Origin: Platycnemis pennipes
Taxonomy: Eukaryota > Arthropoda > Insecta > Odonata > Platycnemididae
Direction: 5' to 3'
DNA: 64,000 bases
Assembly (NCBI GenBank): GCA_933228895.1
Contig: OW121852.1
Location: 129,203,544-129,267,543 of the forward strand
In this document: one piece after another, positions 43,101 to 51,831 of the stretch
Position numbering within the stretch: the first letter of the stretch is position 1
How the letters are laid out: each line of letters starts with the position of its first letter
Translations under genes and position numbers: made by a program
The notes under the pieces: model-generated
Database searches by the model: none
Seen by the model: only the letters and a program-made list of their open reading frames with translations
Told to the model about the DNA's origin: nothing

Positions 43101-44399
43101 AGGAGGACAGAGATAATAAACCGACAGAGCGTGCTCCTTTGAGAAATCACCCACATCGTCTCTCAAGAGACCATGCTAAACATTATCTCGTCCCTATCGT
43201 GGGAAAGGGATAGAAGAATACCACACCCGAAGATACAAAGTGTGTGCCTACAGAAAAATTAGGAAGGAGATGAGTTATGTCTTCTCAACTTGCGGTGTTC
43301 CACTCCACAAGGGAATATTTTTTATGGAGTATCACACAGAGGAAATGCTGAGAATTTCTGTGCATATTATTTTCCAAATCCCATTAAAAAATTTTCATTT
43401 TTAAATAAGTTACAGCATTTTTACTGATGCAATGCATTTTCTAACAGAGGTGTTAAAAAATTCGCTGGAACAGAGAGTTAAAAGGCGGTTAAATACCCCG
43501 GTATGCAACGTGCTAAAAAATACACCACTGAATGAAGGATCCCTTAAGTTTCAACGTGTGTTGCTTTACTGCTAACAGATATGGTATTTGGACCTTTTTC
43601 ATTTCATTCATGCCAAGTGGGGTTCTATTTTGTTTGGCTAGGAATATAGTGCGGAGTGAATAATCGTGTTTGGCAACAAAATAATGTGATGTCAGTGAAC
43701 TTTTTCTTTTCATTTAAAATTTTGGTGACCAATAGACAGTGTCTTCGAAAATGTCGAGGAAATGCCATTGATTGTGTGTTGACGTGCTGTTGTGTAAATT
43801 TTGCATAATTTATTTGCATTGGGCTTCTGGTAAATAAAGGTATTTATTATTATATTTTTGTTATATATTGATGGTTTCTGGTGTAATTCCTGTAGAAGCA
43901 GTTGGATTTGGTGTTTTCCAGGCATTTTTGATAAGCTGTTTTTCCAAATGAAACTGATAAATTGTTTTTGTGAACAGAATAGTTACTGTAATACCTAAGT
44001 TTCGACTACGCAGTGTAATTGTGAGTTTACCTGACATGTCGTAGAAACATACGTATCTTAGTTAGTATATTAAATATTAAACTACGCAGTTAGTAGTTAT
44101 ATTAAATACTCTACATGGAAAACCAAGAGTTTACTGCCTTGTTACATTATTGTGTTGACTATCGCACTACTATGAAAACTATTTTACGTTTAAATCTAGT
44201 ATGCTGTAAACCTACATTAATGGTTATCAGTAGACAACGAAAGGTGGAAATTTGCACCATATTTCGACCACATGTAGATGTTATGTAAATTAAGATAAGA
44301 CGTTCATAAGGTATGAAGCAAACCGGTCTGCTGTATAACAGTTGTAGACGTTCAAATTATGTCTACATTAGATTTGCGGCAAACTTTGTGCTCTCAGGG
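40171..44399. mobile_element. TIR element with GTAGAC subterminal repeats, enclosing a piggyBac copy
   Basis: The left end CTCTGAGAGCACACTAAAAA and right end (opposite strand) CCCTGAGAGCACAAAGTTTG share CTGAGAGCACA. Next to both ends, TGTAGACATA and CGTCTA recur: left 40191-40227 and 40250-40285, right 44320-44375. No transposase of its own is visible; the coding remains inside belong to piggyBac (40896-43515). A target duplication was not secure (at most TG), so the superfamily is open. Confidence 0.5.
40896..43515 (+). mobile_element. piggyBac-family element with decayed transposase
   Basis: The terminal repeats are TCAACACGTTGCGTACGG (40896-40913) and, opposite strand, TAGCACGTTGCATACCGG (43515-43498). 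Just inside the left end, a 32-bp unit with GAATTCTC and CATTTA is present twice (about 40905-40980). The transposase runs on the plus strand from about 41600: ITEMKKFFAILILMG (near 42060), SLDEAMIPWRERLKMN with the first catalytic Asp (near 42340), YQDNYYNSVKIAELL with the second (near 42555), and YMKGVDRADMYLSYS with the third (near 42875). Many stops and frameshifts show it is dead. TTAA flanks are not preserved. Confidence 0.85.
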
Positions 44400-44774
44400 T
44401 GTTGTTCTACAAAGAAGAAAAAGTTAAAAACGTCTATGATGATATGGTGGAGACAATAAAATCGGTAAGAGAAGAACTCGCTTGTTTCGCTAATTACTTA
44501 CTAATAACATTGACTACTTAATATTATTTTCCGAAATGGGCGCTAAGTCCACAAGAAATTAAGAGACTTTAGAATTGCATATACGAAATGCTAGGCTCGT
44601 TTTAAAGATTAATTGTAAGCGGCCAACGGCTGCACTTTCACCATGCCATTAATCGAGGCATCTAATTCTTTGCGACCGATAGGTTTATACATCAGTTCCA
44701 AACAGAAAATTGTATGATTATAGAGGGAATAATTTCCGTTCTCATCAGTCAGTTTCATCCAAGAAATTTCATAC
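44400..44774. other. Rab intron 2, donor-proximal part
   Basis: No gene or repeat was seen. The exon 2 donor (GTATGA on the minus strand) lies at 44774-44769. Confidence 0.5.
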
Positions 44775-44898
44775 CCATATGGTCAGTGTTATTTCTTTTC
44801 CATCGATGAAAATACGCTCTTTGAAAAGATCAACACCCACGGTCGCCCTGGGACTCTGTGTTGATCCTACGTTGTTTCGCTCTAAGGCCGCGATGATG
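44775..44898 (-). CDS. Rab-like small GTPase, exon 2 (switch I)
   Basis: 124 nt: one base completing a Ser codon begun in exon 1, then 41 codons. The acceptor is AG at 44900-44899 and the donor GTATGA just below 44775. The peptide starts IIAALERNN. It contains RATVGVDLF, where Thr is the switch I (G2) threonine that contacts magnesium and GTP gamma-phosphate, followed by the beta-2/beta-3 hairpin FIDGKEITLTIW. Trp at the end is completed by DTSGQE of exon 3. The order and spacing are as in other Rab proteins, where switch I Thr follows the P-loop by about 20 residues. Confidence 0.9.
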
Positions 44899-44994
44899 CT
44901 ACAAGTTTAATATATGTACATCGAATGAGCAATTATTAGCTTATGTTTTGCACAGGGTAAGATGTCCCTTTTCTTTTGGCAACTTTTAACAAAC

Positions 44995-45062
44995 CTGCTT
45001 TTTCCAACGCCCGAACTTCCTACCATTACAATATTTAACAATACACGTTCTTTTGCTGCCAT
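44995..45062 (-). CDS. Rab-like small GTPase, exon 1 (start and P-loop)
   Basis: The minus-strand exon has ATG at 45062-45060 in a strong initiation context (CACCATGG). It has 22 codons plus two bases and a GTTTGT donor at 44994. The peptide MAAKERVLLNIVMVGSSGVG followed by KS contains the P-loop GxxxxGKS (residues 15-22) that binds nucleotide phosphates. Intron 1 is only 96 bp and joins exon 2 in phase 2. Together the exons encode 169 residues of a Rab GTPase: G1 GSSGVGKS, G2 Thr42, G3 DTSGQ at 65-69, G4 NKLD at 123-126, G5 ETTIK at 150-154. Rab proteins are membrane-traffic switches. The subfamily is uncertain; it is divergent from the commonest ones. Confidence 0.88.
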
Positions 45063-45360
45063 GGTGAAGAACTCATAGCATGTACTCCCTAAAATGGTCG
45101 CCTATGTTGGGTTAGGAGGTGAAATTCAACAGTTCCGTTTCTCCACTAGAGACCACTTGCAACCATTATGTTCTCCGGAACAGAGGTAGCGGAGGTAGGA
45201 AGTGTTTCAATCCGTGACCGAAACGGAAGGGCTGAGGCGGCTGAGGGTACTGTGTAAAGGACGTTGATTTCCAATTTTAACAGTGTTGCCACTGGGCGCG
45301 CCAAAATGGAGAGTTCCATCTTTGGCCACGGGCGACGCTACAGTCAATGTAGAAGCACAT
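45063..45360. promoter_or_regulatory. Upstream region of the Rab gene, promoter not defined
   Basis: GC-richer than its surroundings, with GGCGCGCC near 45296 and AAAATGG-type text on the plus strand near 45092 and 45305, which resembles YY1-like promoter motifs. No TATA box is evident. The region immediately upstream of the Rab ATG must hold its 5' UTR and probably its promoter, but the start site cannot be read from sequence. Confidence 0.35.
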
Positions 45361-45880
45361 AGGCCTGGTTACACGGTTACACGATACATTAACCCGTACG
45401 AGTTAATGTGTAAATGAATGAACGCGAAAATGCACCGTGTAACCACACCAAAATGTACAAATGAATGAATGCGTGAATAGAAAATAGAACCTGTTCTATT
45501 CGGTTCATGCATTATCACGATTTATTTCCTCCGCCTGAACGGAACCATGACGAGTGATACTGCAAGTAATTCTTTTAAGCATTATATAATGACTGTATAT
45601 ACTCTAGGTAAGAGCCATCGTCGAGAGAACTTTCCAGGGCATCGGGAATAGAAATCAGTAACACCCGATGTCAGACGAATTCGGCGATGTGAACGACGGA
45701 ATCAAATACCGAATTCCTCTCTAGAAATCCTGATTTATGATTATGAATGACACAGTAAACTAATTACAATAATATATTAATCTGAAACATTCAAAAGCTA
45801 TTTTATTCCCGGTCATTAATGCCAAATAACATACAATTTCTAATCACGCCGCTAGAGAAGAAAGCTGATGACGTCTTTAC
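45361..45880. other. Short inverted text, possible MITE
   Basis: GGTTACACGGTTACACG at 45367-45383 is mirrored by GTGTAACCACACC at 45447-45459. The rest is AT-rich without a gene. Confidence 0.3.
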
Positions 45881-46110
45881 ATTCACTATTCCTTACATAT
45901 ATGTTAACACACTGCTCACTCGCAATGGCGATCGACCGCTCTCGCTGAAACATCGGCCGAAGTGTTTCAATAAGAACCAAATCAACATGTGGGGAGAGGC
46001 GAAATTAATTGATGAACTCCTCGTTGTCCAGCTCAAACAGGTTGTGGGCTTCCCTCCACTCTCGTATTCCCCGGCACGATCGTCGACGTTCGAGTATACT
46101 TTCCACGTAT
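45880..46110 (-). pseudogene. Possible Harbinger-type transposase N-terminal fragment
   Basis: On the minus strand one frame reads IREWREAHNLFELDNEEFIN, then a stop, and the neighbouring frame continues FRLSP-like into HMLIWFLLKHFGRCF. NLFELDNEEFINRFRL-like text is typical of the N-terminal region of HARBI1-type transposases. No catalytic residues are present. A chance match is possible because the piece is short. Confidence 0.4.
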
Positions 46111-46119
46111 ACATAAACA

Positions 46120-46630
46120 TTGGATCTATAGAAAGATATCCCTCTGCCATACTTTCGGCTGATAATTAAAAAACACCAATCACTCTGATGTAAAATGCAT
46201 TACTAGTCTAGCGATAAAGTTTCTACCGTCAAATATTTAAATACATCAAACTGCAATTACATATTAATATTATAGTAATTGAAGTAAAATATACTTAGTA
46301 AATAGACAATTATAAATAAAACTATTTTAAATTATAAAGGTTAGAAGAACTTAAATCACCTAGCTCACTCTCCGCACTTTGGACACTTTAAAGCAAACTT
46401 GTTTTGGATGCGCGCTAATTTTGCAAATTAAAGACGAATATAAATAAGGGCGGATTATATCGTTAAGATTGTAACTTAATGCTAACATGGAAATGCAAAT
46501 AAAGGACGATCTCAGTTCTCAGAAATCCTACCAATATGCACAAGTCAATTCATCAAAAACAAGCTAGTAGATAATCAAAACATACGTCCGTCGCATGCGT
46601 AGACCGATCTTTCACTGTTTTTATCCAGCA
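46120..46630. other. No gene seen
   Basis: AT-rich spacer. No repeat ends were recognised. Confidence 0.45.
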
Positions 46631-46639
46631 TGCAGTCGG

Positions 46640-46835
46640 CGAATAGACGAAATACATGTCGGTAAGGCCTAGCGTGGGTTTGGAAATCGTCGGTAGGCTC
46701 AGTCGTCGTTACCGACAAGTATCGGTAAAATTAACGACAAGTGTCGGTAGAATGCGTCACCGGAATCGCTTTTACCGACATTTGTCGGTCGGGGGAGTTA
46801 GCGACACCGGTAGGTGTCGGTAGGATGTACAGAAT
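46640..46835. repeat. Cluster of TGTCGGTA / TACCGACA motifs
   Basis: The motif GTCGGTA or its complement TACCGAC, with close variants, occurs about ten times in under 200 bp in both orientations. Examples are ATGTCGGTAAGG near 46656, GTTACCGACAAG near 46708, AAGTGTCGGTAG near 46739, TTTACCGACATTTGTCGGTC near 46770 and GGTAGGTGTCGGTAGG near 46810. Some pairs form small palindromes. The cluster lies about 110 bp outside the TIR element at 46944. Confidence 0.75.
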
Positions 46836-47216
46836 TCCGCCCGGTGGGCAAATCAGCTTACAGAGATAATAGAACAGAAGAAAAAATATGACCTCAACAA
46901 GGCTTCATAGCAAATTCATCGTAAATTATTGTAAAGAAATAAGGGTAGATGTGAGCTTAAGGGTCACGAACTTTGAATATTTATCCTGCGAAAACGGTGT
47001 TGATTAGCCCTTTTATTCCAACTGTGTTAAGTAAAGGAAGGATGGAGATTTATTATGACATGCCATTCATTGCTCCAATGCCATTATTTCATGAGATATA
47101 ACACTCCAAAAATCACCATTTTTCACATGAAAATCGACGTTTTTCTACGCCATCTTGGGTTGTTCCCGAGACCACCGCTAGAGGGTTGCGCAACATTTCA
47201 CCTCTTCCCTATATCC

Positions 47217-47440
47217 TGTGCAGAGCGGTGGGTTTCAGCTTTTTAAGGGAATTGTTTAAAGATTGAGCATTGTTTAAATACGCGATGTCATGAGACGTTG
47301 GGTTTTAGCTTCTGAAGGCCATTGTTTAAATACGCGATGTCGTGTGACGTTGGGTTTTAGCTTCCGAAGGGCATTGTTTAAATACGCGATGTCGTGGGAC
47401 GTTGGGTTTTAGCTTCCGAAGGGCATTGTTTAAAACGCGA
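47217..47440. repeat. 52-bp minisatellite, about four units
   Basis: ATTGTTTAAATACGCGATGT begins units at 47269, 47321 and 47373, with a partial unit at 47425 and a more diverged one before 47269. The period is exactly 52 bp. Each unit includes GACGTTGGGTTTTAGCTTC. It lies inside the left arm of the 8-bp-duplication element. Confidence 0.92.
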
Positions 47441-47677
47441 ACTTGTTGATTCGATCGTCTATTGTCGTCCGTTGTGGCTGCCGAGGCAGACGGAGGTCCT
47501 TTCCTCCGCACCTAGTTTTGTTTAGAATGTGAAATAAGTGATCAATCCTAATATTGGTGGTCGTCCGACAAAAACCTGCGATTCGATTGCAGTTTCATCG
47601 GTTGTGAGGTGATTCAAAACCCCCATCCCGTTCATGTTTTTGCTCATTTTCAACGATTGTGAGGAGTCTCGCAACCA

Positions 47678-47699
47678 TAGAGCTTACGTAAGCTCTATG
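47678..47699. repeat. Perfect 22-bp palindrome
   Basis: ATAGAGCTTAC followed by its exact complement. The centre is ACGT with no loop. The flanks TCTCGCAACC... and ...GCTCGCAACA suggest a small inverted duplication of one half. Confidence 0.85.
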
Positions 47700-48704
47700 C
47701 TCGCAACACACTTTCCGCTGTTTTCCTGTTCCCCGCCTTCTCCCGCCATCCATTATACTGCAGAAAATGCACTCAACATCCACCGTGACACCTGGGCCCG
47801 TATTCATAGTCAGGTCTTGAGTCGATCTCAGCTCAGTCTCAGCTCAAGACTGAGATGAGACTGAGACCGCCATCCGTATTCATAGTTGTTTCTCAGCGCG
47901 ATCTCAAGACTGAGATCGGCTTGAGACCAGCGATGCGCGGTTATTTAGGATATCGTTATTTTTCATACCGGAAAAAGTGACGATCAGCACTCCGCAAGAA
48001 CGGTGAGAGTAAACTTAAAATTATGGCGGGAATAAACTAGCCCTTTTCTGTAGAAGAAAAGCAGCTTCAATTCAATTGCGAGCATATCCATCCATTATAA
48101 TACAGCAATTTTATTTGTGGCTTTAATTATTAGTGCACAAATAGCCTTCCACATTAATTAATATCAATTATGATTGAACAGAAACTTGTAAAAAAAATTA
48201 GGTGAAGTGAATTATCGCTGGAGTTGTAATGACCTGGTGACTAATATACTGGTGAAACATAATTTTCATGTTTATTAACGGAAGGAAAAGAACCTATGTG
48301 TGCTAGATTAACTATCCATGTACAACTCAAAAGATTGCATGATCTTAATGCCTAGCATGAACATTGTATAGCCTTTATAACAAATACCTATGATATATAA
48401 TAGCACCAATGGACGTAATGATAAACTGGTTAAAATTAGGGATATTCATGAGTTCCGCGGAATTCAAATTACCAAGCATTTATTGTATATATAGTGTAGG
48501 TAAAAAAAGCGGGATTTCAGCTCTTTAAAAAAGTTGGGAATTCACTGAAAGTCACAACATTAATTCACTATTAGTTCATCATTACATTGATAAGATAAGA
48601 GCAATGTGACGTATTTTTAGTAAACAATCAATGAAACTGCCTCAATTTTCTTTTGCAATGAGATTATGATATTTAAATTAATTGCTGATAAAAAACTAAG
48701 ATAT

Positions 48705-48802
48705 CGGTGTGGAGAAGAGGCCAAAACCCACATTAAACTAGGGAAGCCAAAACTGGAAGTGGTGAAAGAGTTCTGCTGCTAGAAAGCCGAGTAACTAACG
48801 AA
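48705..48802 (+). pseudogene. RTE fragment inside Harbinger
   Basis: The plus-strand text matches the linker after the catalytic box of the RTE family: GGAGAAGAGGCCAAAACCCA and GGTGAAAGAGTTCTGC (peptide KEFC). About 95 bp; ends undefined. Confidence 0.65.
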
Positions 48803-48970
48803 CATAAATATATGGTGGAGTTGGCTAAGGAGAAGATGAGACTGCTTGAGGAGGAAATAAAAAGAGTGGCGTTTGAGGTTGAGGAGAGGAGAAAAGGGGA
48901 ACTCCATAGGCTTCAAATGGCAATATTACAAAAGCAACTTAGCAAATGTAACCATTTTCAGAGACAATAA
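48803..48970 (+). pseudogene. Harbinger Myb-like partner protein, C-terminal fragment
   Basis: The plus-strand frame KYMVELAKEKMRLLEEEIKR, continuing VAFEVEERRKGELHRLQMAI, ends at a TAA. This charged coiled-coil tail is typical of the second (Myb/SANT-type DNA-binding) protein of Harbinger elements, which helps the transposase into the nucleus. The Myb domain is not seen. It is cut upstream by the RTE fragment. Confidence 0.6.
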
Positions 48971-48977
48971 TTGATTA

Positions 48978-49196
48978 ATGTCCAGTTGTCACTTTCGGTG
49001 GCAGCTGCGTCACAGGCATTGTCGTACTCCAAGCTTTCATACCCGTTGCAGGGCACGTCATCAGGGAAAAAAAAGCGGGATCCCTGCTTTTTTTTTTTTT
49101 TTTTTTTCCCTGATGACGTGCCCTGCAACGGGTATGAAAGCTTGGAGTACGACAATGCCTGTGACGCAGCTGCCACCGAAAGTGACAACTGGACAT
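48978..49196. repeat. Perfect 89-bp inverted pair of a SINE, tail to tail
   Basis: The arm 48978-49066 (includes GGCAGCTGCGTCACAGGC and CAAGCTTTCATACCCGTTGC) is exactly complementary to 49108-49196. Between them are eight A, GCGGGATCCCTGC and twenty T, so the two SINE copies face each other by their A tails. A diverged relative is at 58047-58165. All short open frames on both strands here are products of this one inverted pair and are not genes. Confidence 0.93.
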
Positions 49197-49239
49197 CATC
49201 CACGCTGCGAAAACCTACGATCAGCCAATAATTGATTAA

Positions 49240-50510
49240 ATTGAAACAACCTAGTTTTATTAACTATTGTAAAAATGGCTTCATTTACAACCCTATAATG
49301 AAAAATGATTTGAATAAACTACTGCCTAATAACATTTCCACATAGTAATTTTGATTTTAGATGGGTAATGGCTGGTTGTTTTGGGCTGCATGGGGCACAG
49401 GTACTGTGTTTGATTCGTCATCCATTACATTTCATAGATCTTGATAGTGTGCCCCAATATTGTGCAGTACAAGCAACAAACTTGTGTTGTCCTCATATTT
49501 GCTACAATTTTTCTTCGAAGACACTGAAACTTTTGTTTCAGAACTCCTTTTCAATGATATTCCTTGTCCATCTGTTGGCTAAATTGCACCTGGAAAAGAA
49601 GTTTTTTTGTTACCAAAGAGCGTTTATGTCTTTCGCGAATTAAAACTACGTTATATATAGTGGAATATCACATGCATTTGAGCTGCGCTCTGTTTAGTTT
49701 TCCTAACACTCAAGAAAGTTAGCCACATATTTACTAAAGAATGATTAGTATGTGGTGAGACATTTCACTTTATTTTCTTATGGTAATTACTAAAGAATTG
49801 ATACTTTTTTATAGGAGCTTATCCAAATAATTAACCTATAATTTATAATAAATTAATGAACGATTATAGGTTCTGTTTAATTTTCTTTGCAATTATTTCT
49901 TATTCTCATAGCTTATTAATGTTTAAGACTGCTTTGATTCTAGCCAATGTGCAAATCCCACATAATTTTTAAATTACTAATTACACCAACATATTAAATA
50001 TCGGCAGTGTTCTCTAATTATACTATTAAAGGGTAGTTGTGAATATTTGGACATGCTGTGAACTTACTACCACTGGCAGGAGAGACAAGAAGAAATGTTG
50101 CAACATAAAGTTTTCCTGCTTCACGAACAAAGTATTGACACAGTATTGTACTCACTAAATTCACTTTCTGTTAGCTAATAGAATTTAATTGTATAGGTAT
50201 TTCTATTTATTTCACCTGCCATGGGTAGTGAATTCATATAATGCCAAATATCCTCAATCACTCGTTAATAACTATCTTTCTACTGCATTTTTTGCATAAT
50301 TTATGAATGCTGACTCATTGCCGATGCCATTACTTCCATTTGTGATATTGGCATTGGCTGTGTATGTTTTATGCAATCATATTTTTCATTCCGTACATTG
50401 ACTACAAACACAAAACCTAAAAGTTAATTGTGGGAAAATTATCAATATTGGCATCAGAATAGCGCTAATATATAATGTGAATCAGACAGCATAAATATAT
50501 TTATACACAC
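49240..50510. other. Harbinger interior, no gene recognised
   Basis: AT-rich. The plus-strand open frame 49368-49643 has no domain. The text TTGATTTTAGATGGGTAATGG occurs near 49352 and, inverted, near 50800-50820. This indicates an internal inverted duplication around the transposase fragment. Confidence 0.4.
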
Positions 50511-50766
50511 CTGCAGAAAGTCTCCGGTTGCATAAAATCTTAGAGCAACTAGCAGTCGTAGCATTTCTGGAACTGGAAGACCCCTGTTTCACTGGCCCTC
50601 TTCGATGTCCACAATGGAGTAGGTAAATACCATTTCAAACGGTGTCTTCTGAACATAGGCGCCGTCTGTAAAATTCCTCGTCCGAATAATATTCCATGGG
50701 GTTCTCATTGTCACTAATATATCGCTTCGGTACTCTCTCTTCATCTTCGTCCAAAAAATTCATCAT
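50511..50766 (-). pseudogene. Harbinger (HARBI1-type) transposase, N-terminal exon
   Basis: The minus strand starts with Met at 50766 and runs NFLDEDEERVPKRYISDNEN, then PMEYYSDEEFYRRR. A stop and a frameshift follow, and then RGLPVPEMLRLLVALRFYAT with GDFLQ ending at a CAG/GTGTGT donor. The last stretch, LQLLVALRFYATGxFQ, is a signature of HARBI1-type transposases before the helix-turn-helix. The catalytic exons are not found. Confidence 0.75.
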
Positions 50767-50899
50767 TTCCTAAATCATGGTACAAAACACCGACCATTAC
50801 CCATCTAAAATCAAGATCACTTCACCAAGAATCAAATTCGAGGATGTCAGAGTCAGAAAATATAAGAAAACAGGAGAGTTACAAATATGAAACTGATCG

Positions 50900-51420
50900 T
50901 AATCGTCATCCAATATAGTGACTTAAATTGGTCAAAATTGCAACGGGAAACGATCTAGTAGAACAATTTCTTACCTGTGTTAAGCGAAGCCAAGATCAAG
51001 AGCGTATTCCAAAAGATATATCCACATCAAGTGAGAATGAAGTCTTGACCCGGTGGAGCACCCGTGAAAACTTTGTGAATTTTATGCGCACCAGATCCGG
51101 GAAAGCACCAGACCGTACTTTACAAGAGTAATCGTCGTCAAATAATGTAAATAATATCACCAAAAACCCTAATTATACAAAAAATAGTATATAATAGCCA
51201 AGAATAATTGCATTAGCGCTCGAGCGTTCGTTCACCCAATGTGTTTTCAAGCGGTATCCCAAACAAATAACAACAATCGTATTCACCCGTCAAAGTAATT
51301 AAAATGTGGTTTGCCTTTATTGTTAACAACAAATAAGTTAAAATAACTCCAAAGCGTCGAAGCGTATGGAATATAAATGAATCTAAAAACGATATTCGGT
51401 GTTACGCCATCAGCCATATT
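50900..51420. other. Harbinger interior, right part
   Basis: The short plus-strand frame 50928-51131 (contains KRSQDQERIPKDISTSSENE) has no recognised domain. The rest is AT-rich. Confidence 0.35.
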
Positions 51421-51831
51421 GGTGCAAGTTGGTCTTGAGATCGGCTCAAGACTGCCCCATCGTTGTCTTGGCAAAATCTCCAATCTGGCTCAACGCGATC
51501 TCAAGTCGAACTTGAGATAGTGACTATGAATACGGAATCGCACAAATTCTCAAATGGATCTCAAGCAAATCTTGAGACTGGGACTATGAATACGGGCCCT
51601 GGTGTGGAAGCCGGGAAACACCAATATGGCGGTGCTGCGAACACTCACCTCGTGGATTTAAATCGCTGCAAATTCGTGAGTTTCTACTTTTTTCGAAATA
51701 TTTTTTCGCGAGTGTAAATTGCTGTTATAGCAGGTTGTGTTCCGAAAATTTCATCCAAAAATGACGATTATTAGGGGTTGAAAAAAATGTTTGAAGTTCG
51801 TGACCCTTAAGCTCACATTTACCGAAATAAG

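Larger units (their letters stand above)
47795..51598. mobile_element. PIF/Harbinger element, decayed
   Basis: The left end GGCCCGTATTCATAGTC and right end (opposite strand) GGCCCGTATTCATAGTC are inverted repeats. CTG at 47792-47794 and 51599-51601 is a 3-bp duplication, the Harbinger length. Subterminal GATCTCAAG / CTTGAGATC motifs recur at both ends. It has two convergent coding remnants as Harbinger elements do: a Myb-type partner C-terminus on plus (48803-48970) and a transposase start on minus (50766-50511). The DDE part is missing. Inside are an RTE fragment (about 48705-48800) and a SINE inverted pair (48978-49196). Confidence 0.82.
46944..51823. mobile_element. TIR element with 8-bp duplication, superfamily unknown
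   Basis: The left end GGTAGATGTGAGCTTAAGGG, continuing TCACGAACTT, is matched inverted at the right end (GGTAAATGTGAGCTTAAGGG and on). The 8-bp GAAATAAG flanks both sides (46936-46943 and 51824-51831). The element lacks a hAT-type CAGGG start. GG-starting ends with 8-9 bp duplications are seen in Merlin elements, but no Merlin transposase was found. Its own interior is about 850 bp on the left and 225 bp on the right. The middle is a Harbinger insertion (47795-51598). Confidence 0.8.

Noticed and set aside
48958..49235. Four overlapping open frames of 74-86 codons on both strands
   Set aside because: They are all readings of one perfect SINE inverted repeat; sense and antisense copies give the same peptides.
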